From contig NZ_KB894570.1 in assembly GCF_000374525.1 (NCBI RefSeq), forward strand, positions 1 through 64,000: 64,000 nucleotides of DNA. The letters are read 5' to 3'. This stretch comes from Amorphus coralli DSM 19760. Its GTDB lineage: Bacteria > Pseudomonadota > Alphaproteobacteria > Rhizobiales > Amorphaceae. Both the position numbers and the translations under genes were made by a program. Below are positions 58,563-64,000 of this stretch, one piece after another; the stretch's first letter is position 1, and each line of letters begins with the position of its first letter. The notes below the pieces were generated by a model that worked only from the letters and a program-made list of their open reading frames with translations, was not told the DNA's origin and did no database searches.

Positions 58563-58605
58563 CGCCGAATTCGCTGACGCTCACCGGCTCCGGGTGGGCG
58601 GCCTG
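58563..58605 (+). repeat. Second repeat module, copy after gatB
   Basis: This 43-base copy has CGCCGA, TCACCGGCTCCGG and GTGGGCGGCCTG in the same order as the two copies at 53.6 kb. Twenty bases separate it from the hairpin element, as at 53.6 kb. The two modules together therefore make a composite of about 105 bases. Confidence 0.75.
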
Positions 58606-58630
58606 ACTGCCATCTGCGGGAACCGCTCCG

Positions 58631-59086
58631 ATGACCATCATCTACATCGACGCCGATGCGTGCCCGGTGAAGGCTGAGACCCTGAAGGTCGCCGAGCGCC
58701 ACGGCGTCGAGGTTGTCATCGTCTCCAATGGCGGCATCCGGCCGAGCCGCGAGCCGATGGTGAAGACCGTCGTTGTGCCGGAAGGGCCGGACGCGGCGGA
58801 CATGTGGATCGCCGAGCGCGCCGGACCCGGCGACATCTGCGTCACCGGCGACATACCGCTCGCCGCCCGCTGCCTGGAGGGCGGCGCCCAGGCGCTGAAG
58901 CACAATGGCGAGGCCTTCACGCCCGCCAACATCGGCACCATGCTCGGCATGCGCGACCTGATGGCGGACCTGCGCGCCGCCAATCCGCTCGGCATCCCCG
59001 GCGGCGGCAAGCCCTTCTCCCAGGCCGACCGCTCCCGCTTCCTGCAGTCGCTGGAACAGATGGTGCGCCGCGCCAAGCGCGGCTGA
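58631..59086 (+). CDS. YaiI/YqxD family protein (UPF0178)
   Basis: The 151-residue protein begins MTIIYIDADACPVK, with the family's conserved aspartates, and contains VKTVVVPEGPDAADMWI and CVTGDIPLAARCLEGGA. The fold is PIN/NYN-like, so an RNA-directed nuclease role has been suggested for the family; it is not proven. It is cytoplasmic and lies 87 bases after the repeat module downstream of gatB. Confidence 0.93.
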   Translation: MTIIYIDADACPVKAETLKVAERHGVEVVIVSNGGIRPSREPMVKTVVVPEGPDAADMWIAERAGPGDICVTGDIPLAARCLEGGAQALKHNGEAFTPANIGTMLGMRDLMADLRAANPLGIPGGGKPFSQADRSRFLQSLEQMVRRAKRG

Positions 59087-59164
59087 TGCGGCCCCCGGCC
59101 TTGACCCGCGCGGCCTGAACCATCCGCCCGTTCCCCCGTTGCCGAAGGGAACGAGGAGGATGCC

Positions 59165-59680
59165 ATGTTCTTTCAGGCCTGGTCGGACATCGCCCACACG
59201 CTGGTGGTCGGCGTGATCGCCTACATCGTCATCGTCGCCATGCTGCGCATCAGTGGCAAGCGGACGCTGGCCAAGATGAACGCCTTCGACCTGGTGGTGA
59301 CCGTGGCGCTGGGCTCGACGCTTGCCACGGTGCTGCTGTCCACCGATGTGAGCGCCGTGCGCGGCGCGGTCGCCATGGCGCTGCTGGTCCTGGCGCAGTT
59401 CGTCGTGGCCACCCTGTCGACCCGCTCGGAGGCCTTTCAGGCGTTCGTGAAATCGCGGCCGCGGCTGCTCCTGGAGAATGGTGTCATGGACCGGGCCGCC
59501 CTGCGCGACGAGCGCGTCGCCACCGAGGAGGTGCTTGCCGCTGCCCGTGCCGGCGGCTATGCGCGGCTGGAGGATGTAGGCTACGTGGTGCTGGAGACCG
59601 ACGGCTCCTTCTCGGTGCTGCCACGCGGCGAGGCCGAGCCGACGGCTCTCGCCAATGTTTCAGGGAAAGGCGTCCAATGA
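59165..59680 (+). CDS. DUF421 (YetF-like) membrane protein
   Basis: The 171-residue protein has about three N-terminal membrane helices (IAHTLVVGVIAYIVIVAMLR, FDLVVTVALGSTLATVLL and AVAMALLVLAQFVVATL) and a cytoplasmic domain with RPRLLLENGVMDRAALRDERV. These are hallmarks of DUF421. Function is unknown; YetF homologues occur in Bacillus. Its stop overlaps the next gene by four bases, suggesting a small operon with the acetyltransferase genes. Confidence 0.9.
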   Translation: MFFQAWSDIAHTLVVGVIAYIVIVAMLRISGKRTLAKMNAFDLVVTVALGSTLATVLLSTDVSAVRGAVAMALLVLAQFVVATLSTRSEAFQAFVKSRPRLLLENGVMDRAALRDERVATEEVLAAARAGGYARLEDVGYVVLETDGSFSVLPRGEAEPTALANVSGKGVQ

Positions 59681-60408
59681 CCGACACCGCATCGCAGGCA
59701 TCGCTCGGACCCGAGGTGCCGGGCTGGGAGGCCCGCCCGCGGCCGCCGCGGCTTGCCATGGACGGGCGCACCTGCCGGCTAGAGCCGCTGGAGCCGATCC
59801 GTCACGGTGCCGACCTCCATGCGGCCAATTCCGCCGACCGCGACGGCGCCATGTGGACCTATCTGCCTTACGGTCCGTTCCCCGACGAAGCGACCTACAC
59901 CGACTGGGTGAAGGACGCGGCCCTGTCGGAGAATCCGCTCTTCTTCGCCATCATCGACCGGGCGAGCGGCAAGGCGGTGGGCGTTGCCTCCTATCTGCGC
60001 ATCGATCCGGACAACGGCTCGGTTGAGGTCGGCCATGTCGCCTATTCGCCGGCGCTGCAGCGGACCGTTGCCGCCACCGAGGCGCAATTCCTGATGATGA
60101 AGCGCGCGTTCGACGAGCTTGGCTACCGCCGCTACGAGTGGAAGTGCAACGCGCTTAACACGGCCTCCATGCGGGCGGCGGAGCGGCTGGGCTTCACCTA
60201 CGAGGGCACCTTCCGCCAGGCTGCCGTGGTCAAGGGCCGCAACCGCGACACCGCCTGGTTCTCGCTCCTCGACACGGAATGGCCGACCGTCCGCGCCGGC
60301 TTCGAGGCCTTTCTCGATCCGGCGAACTTTGACAACGGCCAGCAGCGCCGGAGCCTCTCCGACCTGATCGCCGAAGCGCGCGCCGGCGAGGGGGCATCGC
60401 ATGGCTGA
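59677..60408 (+). CDS. GNAT family N-acetyltransferase (RimJ/RimL type)
   Basis: The 243-residue protein has the long N-terminal arm and core of RimJ/RimL-type transferases: CRLEPLEPIRHGADLH, VEVGHVAYSPALQRTVAATEA in the acetyl-CoA region, and EWKCNALNTASMRAAERLGF. Substrate is unknown. It overlaps DUF421 by four bases and the next GNAT gene by eight, indicating co-translation of three genes. Confidence 0.92.
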   Translation: MTDTASQASLGPEVPGWEARPRPPRLAMDGRTCRLEPLEPIRHGADLHAANSADRDGAMWTYLPYGPFPDEATYTDWVKDAALSENPLFFAIIDRASGKAVGVASYLRIDPDNGSVEVGHVAYSPALQRTVAATEAQFLMMKRAFDELGYRRYEWKCNALNTASMRAAERLGFTYEGTFRQAAVVKGRNRDTAWFSLLDTEWPTVRAGFEAFLDPANFDNGQQRRSLSDLIAEARAGEGASHG

Positions 60409-60847
60409 CGGCCTCACAATCCGGCGGCTGGAAGCCGGAGACCGCGCCGCCTGGGAGCCGCTCTGGGAGGGCTACAACACCTTCTACAAGCGCACGGTTC
60501 CGGCGGAAGTGACCGACACCACCTGGCGCCGGCTGATGGCGGAGGGCGCCGATCCGGGCGGCTTCGGCGCGGTGGATGCCTCCGGGCGGCTCATCGGCTT
60601 CACCCACTACTTTTTCCACGGCTCGACATCGCAGATCGGCCCGTCCTGCTATCTTCAGGACCTGTTCGTGTCCGAGCAGGCGCGCGGCACCGGCGCGGGA
60701 CGCGCGCTGATCGAGGCGGTCTATTCGGCGGCCGACGCCGCCGGCGCCGAGCAGGTCTACTGGCTCACCCAGACCTTCAACGAGACGGCCCGCCGGCTCT
60801 ATGACCGGGTCGCCAGCGTCACGCCCTTCATCAAGTATCGGCGCTGA
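60401..60847 (+). CDS. GNAT family N-acetyltransferase
   Basis: This 148-residue protein is a minimal GNAT domain, with LTIRRLEAGDRAAWEPLW at the start, the acetyl-CoA loop EQARGTGAGRALIEAV and YWLTQTFNETARRLYDRVA. It is similar to yeast Hpa2-like small-molecule transferases, but the acceptor is unknown. It is unrelated in detail to the preceding GNAT gene, so it is not a tandem duplicate. Confidence 0.92.
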   Translation: MADGLTIRRLEAGDRAAWEPLWEGYNTFYKRTVPAEVTDTTWRRLMAEGADPGGFGAVDASGRLIGFTHYFFHGSTSQIGPSCYLQDLFVSEQARGTGAGRALIEAVYSAADAAGAEQVYWLTQTFNETARRLYDRVASVTPFIKYRR

Positions 60848-60872
60848 CCTTTTCACAGGGGATGGGCTGGCC

Positions 60873-61334
60873 ATGACCGAACGAGAGATGCCGCGGTTCG
60901 AGCCGCGCGATCCGGACTACGACCGGCGCCTGCGCGCCAGTTTCGCGCGTCAGGGCTTCATGGAAACGCTCGGCGTGGAGATCGCCCGCATCGCGCCGGG
61001 TGAAGTCGATCTTGTGCTGCCCTACAAGCCGGGGCTGACCCAGCAGCACGGCTATTTCCACGCCGGGACGACGACCACCATCGCCGACACCGCCGCCGGC
61101 TACGCGGCGCTGTCGCTGTTTCCCGCCGGCACCGGCGTGCTGACCTCGGAGTTCAAGGTGAACCTGCTCAACCCGGCGGAAGGGGAGCGGGTGGTGGCGG
61201 AGGGGCGCGTGGTGAAGCCCGGCCGCCGGCTGACCATCTGCCGGGCCGACGTCTACGGCGAGAAGGCGGGCAGGCCGGTGCATATCCTCACGGGCCTTTT
61301 CACCATGGTCTGCATCGAGACCCTGGAGGGCTAG
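60873..61334 (+). CDS. PaaI family hotdog thioesterase
   Basis: The 153-residue protein has the hotdog fold of PaaI-type acyl-CoA thioesterases. The catalytic region reads LTQQHGYFHAGTTTTIADTAAGYAA, with the conserved HG and Asp/Thr positions, followed by EFKVNLLNPAEGERVVAEG. It should hydrolyse an acyl-CoA, possibly aromatic. The ATG at 60873 is preceded by CAGGGGATGGG. It meets the GFA gene tail to tail with a four-base overlap. Confidence 0.92.
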   Translation: MTEREMPRFEPRDPDYDRRLRASFARQGFMETLGVEIARIAPGEVDLVLPYKPGLTQQHGYFHAGTTTTIADTAAGYAALSLFPAGTGVLTSEFKVNLLNPAEGERVVAEGRVVKPGRRLTICRADVYGEKAGRPVHILTGLFTMVCIETLEG

Positions 61335-61723
61335 TCACCGGCGGAATCCGCCTCGTCCCGGTCTCGGGCATAGCTGTGGGCGAGGCCGAACGGCGGCAGG
61401 AAGGCTTCGCGGCGCTCGCACCAGCCCTCGTAGGTGGGCACGAACCGGTCCGGCGCGTCGAACGTGCCGAGATGCACCTCGATCTCGCCGCCGCTCTTCG
61501 CAAACACCGACGAGCCGCACAGGGGACAGAAGTGTCGGCCCGCATACTCCCGCGTCTCTCCCTCGACCGACACCGACCCTGCGGGAAAGATCGCCGCGGC
61601 GTAAAACAGCGCGCCGTGATGCTTGCGGCAGTCCATGCAGTGGCAGATCCCGACCCGGTCGGGCTGTCCCGTCACGACGATCCGGACTTCGCCGCACAGG
61701 CAGCCGCCGCTTTCCTGCGCCAT
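61331..61723 (-). CDS. GFA family (glutathione-dependent formaldehyde-activating-like) protein
   Basis: The 130-residue protein starts MAQESGGCLCGEV and carries the zinc-binding cysteines of the GFA/CENP-V fold: CLCGE, CHCMDCRKHHG and CPLCGSSVF. True Gfa enzymes were proposed to join formaldehyde and glutathione; most members are of unknown function. No formaldehyde dehydrogenase gene is adjacent. In-frame codons upstream of 61723 lack family similarity. Confidence 0.92.
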   Translation of the reverse strand: MAQESGGCLCGEVRIVVTGQPDRVGICHCMDCRKHHGALFYAAAIFPAGSVSVEGETREYAGRHFCPLCGSSVFAKSGGEIEVHLGTFDAPDRFVPTYEGWCERREAFLPPFGLAHSYARDRDEADSAGD

Positions 61724-62147
61724 GCCAATTCTCCTCGCCGGTTGCGCGTGTCTCAGTTGGACCGGGCGCGGCGCGAAGATCAATCGCAGTCGTGGGTGGA
61801 GTGTAGGGGAGGATGGGACGGAGCCGCACATCGGCTCGAAGTCGCCGGCCGGAGCCGCTCGGTGTCGCGGCGCGGCCTTGAAGCGGGGCCGACATCGTCC
61901 GGAGCGGATCAGTACCTGCTGAACACCGCCCGCTCCGGACGATTGTCGTTTAGCCCACGCGTATGAAATCGGTCGAAACGGCCCCGGCGCAACCGCGGTT
62001 CGCTCGAGGTGTGACGTGCGTCACACTTTTTCTGCGGCGGGTGCGCCCCTTGCCACTTCCGGTCAGCCGACGGCATGCTGCCGGCAACCGGGTCCGGCCC
62101 GCTCTCCCTCCGCCGGCAGCCCGGACAAGCGGTTCGAGGAAAGCCCC
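61724..62147. other. Divergent intergenic region between GFA gene and acyl-CoA dehydrogenase
   Basis: This 424-base gap should hold promoters for both genes. Its main feature is the palindrome at 62009-62026, listed separately. A short AT-richer stretch with GATTGTCGTTTAGCCC lies near 61940-61956. Frames crossing it have no family similarity, so I call no gene. Confidence 0.4.
62009..62026. promoter_or_regulatory. Perfect CRP-like palindrome upstream of the acyl-CoA dehydrogenase gene
   Basis: GTGTGACGTGCGTCACAC has eight-base arms around TG and contains TGTGA-N6-TCACA, the consensus site of CRP-family regulators. It lies 121 bases before the start codon. Because TTTTT follows it on the plus strand, an intrinsic terminator is a competing reading. 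Confidence 0.55.
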
Positions 62148-63317
62148 ATGCGCAACGATCTGCCCGTCTTCGATTTCGGTCTCGGCGAGACCGCCGACAT
62201 GCTGCGCGACACTGTCCGCACCTTCTCCGACGACCGCATCGCGCCGCTCGCCGAGGAGATCGACCGCACCAACGCGTTCCCGCGCGATCTCTGGCCGGAG
62301 ATGGGCGCAATCGGTCTGCACGGGATCACCGTGGAGGAGGAGTTCGGCGGCTCCGGCCTCGGCTATCTGGAACACTGCATCGCGGTGGAGGAGGTGAGCC
62401 GTGGCTCCGCCTCCGTCGGACTCTCCTACGGCGCCCATTCCAACCTTTGCATCAACCAGATCCGCCGTAACGGCACCCAGGCGCAGAAGGAGAAATATCT
62501 GCCTGGCCTGATCTCCGGCGAGCACGTGGGCGCACTCGCCATGTCGGAGCCGGGGGCGGGTTCCGACGTGGTTTCCATGCGCACCCGCGCCGACAAGCGC
62601 GGCGACCGGTACGTCCTCAACGGCTCCAAGATGTGGATCACCAACGGCCCCGTGGCCGAGACGCTTGTCGTCTATGCCAAGACAGATCCGGAAGCCGGGG
62701 CGCGCGGCATCACCGCCTTCCTGATCGAGAAGGGCATGGCGGGCTTCAAGCCGGCCCAGAAGCTCGACAAGCTCGGCATGCGTGGCTCCGACACGTGCGA
62801 GTTGGTCTTCGAGGACTGCGAGGTGCCGGAGGAGAACGTGCTCGGCACGGTCGGGCGCGGCGTCAACGTCCTGATGTCGGGCCTCGACTACGAGCGCGTG
62901 GTGCTGGCCGCCGGGCCGCTCGGCATCATGCAGGCCGCGCTGGACGTGGTCGTTCCGTACCTGCACGAGCGCAAGCAGTTCGGCCAGGCGATCGGCGAAT
63001 TCCAGCTCATGCAGGGAAAGCTCGCCGACATGTATGTCGCGCTGAACGCCTGCCGCTCCTACGTCTACGCGGTGGCGAAGGCGTGCGACGCCGGCCGCAC
63101 GACGCGCGAGGACGCCGCCGGCGCCATCCTCTACGCGGCGGAACAGGCGACGAAGGTCGCGCTGGAGGCGATCCAGTGCCTGGGCGGCAACGGCTACATC
63201 AACGACTACCCCACCGGCCGGCTGCTGCGCGACGCCAAGCTCTACGAGATCGGCGCCGGCACCAGCGAGATCCGCCGCATGCTCATCGGCCGCGAGCTCT
63301 TCGAAAAAAGCGGTTGA
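62148..63317 (+). CDS. ivd: Acyl-CoA dehydrogenase, probable isovaleryl-CoA dehydrogenase
   Basis: The 389-residue flavoprotein should oxidise isovaleryl-CoA to 3-methylcrotonyl-CoA in leucine breakdown. Family features are [14 protein letters not shown], the FAD/substrate segment [20 protein letters not shown], and [13 protein letters not shown]. The proposed catalytic glutamate is in [15 protein letters not shown], the position used by isovaleryl-CoA dehydrogenases rather than the later position of other members. The usual partners (3-methylcrotonyl-CoA carboxylase genes) do not follow directly. Confidence 0.93.
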   Translation: MRNDLPVFDFGLGETADMLRDTVRTFSDDRIAPLAEEIDRTNAFPRDLWPEMGAIGLHGITVEEEFGGSGLGYLEHCIAVEEVSRGSASVGLSYGAHSNLCINQIRRNGTQAQKEKYLPGLISGEHVGALAMSEPGAGSDVVSMRTRADKRGDRYVLNGSKMWITNGPVAETLVVYAKTDPEAGARGITAFLIEKGMAGFKPAQKLDKLGMRGSDTCELVFEDCEVPEENVLGTVGRGVNVLMSGLDYERVVLAAGPLGIMQAALDVVVPYLHERKQFGQAIGEFQLMQGKLADMYVALNACRSYVYAVAKACDAGRTTREDAAGAILYAAEQATKVALEAIQCLGGNGYINDYPTGRLLRDAKLYEIGAGTSEIRRMLIGRELFEKSG

Positions 63318-63333
63318 ACGGGTCACCTGCGGC

Positions 63334-63394
63334 TGAGCCAAGGCGAAGGGGCCCGGTTCGCCGTCCGGCCTTCCGACCGAGAAAGCGCCTTGGC
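63334..63394 (+). repeat. Degenerate RIME-like repeat, copy E (after acyl-CoA dehydrogenase)
   Basis: It keeps the TGAGCCAAGG start, the inner pair GGCGAA and TTCGCC, and CCGTCCGG. A longer outer stem pairs GCCAAGGCG (63337-63345) with CGCCTTGGC (63386-63394). It begins 16 bases after the stop codon. Confidence 0.6.
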
Positions 63395-63409
63395 CTTACA
63401 GATTTGTAA

Positions 63410-63437
63410 TTGGACTTTCATGCGCTTGGCTTAGAAT
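63410..63437 (+). promoter_or_regulatory. Sigma-70-type promoter ahead of the last gene
   Basis: TTGGAC (63410-63415) and TAGAAT (63432-63437) are separated by 16 bases within one of the most AT-rich stretches of the window. A transcript from here would have a leader of about 145 bases before the ATG at 63590. Confidence 0.55.
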
Positions 63438-63589
63438 AGAAACGCTTGGGTTGTGGTGGGGGCGCCGCGGCCTGTTGCCGATGAGTGTGCCGATCGCTGG
63501 CAGGAGCGTCGCGATCCGGACGCAGTCCGACGTCTTCAGGCTTGGGCGCGCGGGACCCTCGGGCCGGACTGGAATGGGGTGGGGGATCC

Positions 63590-64000
63590 ATGACGACACT
63601 CAATGTCGATCTGACGAGTACGCTGCAGACAACGCTCGGCCAGGCCGGTGTCTGGGCCTATGCCGTCTACTTCACGGACGGGGGCTCAACTCCGAACTGG
63701 ACGTCGCTGGTCGAGAACGGCGTAATTCAGAACGGCGGCTCGAGCGCGATCGCCCTGCCGGCGCCTTATGTCTCGGGCAAGGTCTACTTCCTGGTGGTCA
63801 GCGGCAATCCCGACGGCACCACCCCAAGCCTCGGGATCACCCGTGAAAGCGACATCAACTGGGATGCCGCCGCGGACAACAACTACCGCTTCGACAGCTT
63901 CGAGGTGACGCTCAGCGCACCCACGACCACGGCGGCCAACGACCAGGGCAACCTGACGTCGGTGAACGCCTTCGGCCTGCCGATGGGCGTCCAGGTCAAC
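63590..64000 (+). CDS. 5' part of a possible GH64/thaumatin-like beta-1,3-glucanase-type protein
   Basis: The frame opens at the ATG at 63590 after GGGGG and runs off the window, giving 137 residues. The sequence is beta-rich and low in charge: VWAYAVYFTDGG, LPAPYVSGKVYFLVV, YRFDSFEVTLS and NLTSVNAFGLPMGVQV. The last two resemble the thaumatin-like domain of glycoside hydrolase family 64, where the FGLP segment is common. This is a recollection of pattern, not a search. There is no signal peptide, so any export would need another route. Composition (Asn, Thr, Ser) differs from neighbours. Confidence 0.6.
   Translation, partial: MTTLNVDLTSTLQTTLGQAGVWAYAVYFTDGGSTPNWTSLVENGVIQNGGSSAIALPAPYVSGKVYFLVVSGNPDGTTPSLGITRESDINWDAAADNNYRFDSFEVTLSAPTTTAANDQGNLTSVNAFGLPMGVQVN

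Noticed and set aside
59677-60847. Tandem duplication of acetyltransferase genes
   Set aside because: The two GNAT proteins differ in length and motif detail, so they are different subfamilies placed together.

Overview
The window is high-GC DNA from an alphaproteobacterium, most likely of the order Hyphomicrobiales (Rhizobiales). The basis is gene content: the gshB-yraN-rsmI-LpoA-like block, the ileS-lspA-DUF3035-M16 block, ispH-thrB-rnhA, ccoGHIS and RatA/COQ10-like genes, plus RIME-like intergenic palindromes. No rRNA, tRNA or CRISPR array was seen. I cannot name a genus from this sequence alone.

Layout. 1-1,678: tail of an IS630-type transposase against a patatin-like lipoprotein. 1,997-5,632: lipA, a RatA/COQ10 START-domain gene and comM. 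5,740-12,004: gshB, yraN and rsmI on the minus strand, then a PBP-activator lipoprotein, coaBC, dut and a MoeB/ThiF gene on the plus strand. 12,127-18,062: a Bcr/CflA exporter, then ccoG-ccoH-ccoI-ccoS behind a perfect FixK/FNR box. 18,153-19,922: DUF427 protein, Tat-exported dienelactone hydrolase and a mini HMA protein. 20,090-28,364: two M16 peptidase-fold genes (one lacking the zinc motif), DUF3035 lipoprotein, lspA, ileS and a peroxiredoxin. 28,584-35,710: AlgH-family gene, thrC, a third M16 peptidase, a RimJ-like acetyltransferase and a seven-helix PAS-GGDEF-EAL protein with degenerate motifs. 35,820-39,242: lipid kinase, rnhA, thrB and ispH. 39,599-45,183: a lipoprotein, then a tandem glycine riboswitch ahead of gcvT-gcvH-gcvPA-gcvPB and a strong terminator. 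45,213-51,280: BCCT transporter, ruvB-ruvA-ruvC, an Asp-nucleophile hydrolase and yebC. 51,389-64,000: photolyase-related gene, cytochrome c, a repeat-rich accessory stretch, VOC, MOSC, an Lrp/AsnC ligand-binding domain, gatB, small conserved genes, isovaleryl-CoA dehydrogenase, and the 5' part of a possible GH64/thaumatin-like gene.

The genes are mostly housekeeping. Functional links within the window are: lipA with gcvH (lipoylation), thrB with thrC (threonine), ruvABC (Holliday junction processing), and ccoGHIS (cbb3 oxidase maturation under low oxygen). The less ordinary material is regulatory and structural. It includes dispersed palindromic repeats whose stems vary with compensating changes and which start at stop codons, a riboswitch with a likely Shine-Dalgarno-sequestering helix, a degenerate c-di-GMP-type protein, and several perfect operator-like palindromes. 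I did not find a defence island, biosynthetic cluster or other clearly new multi-gene system.
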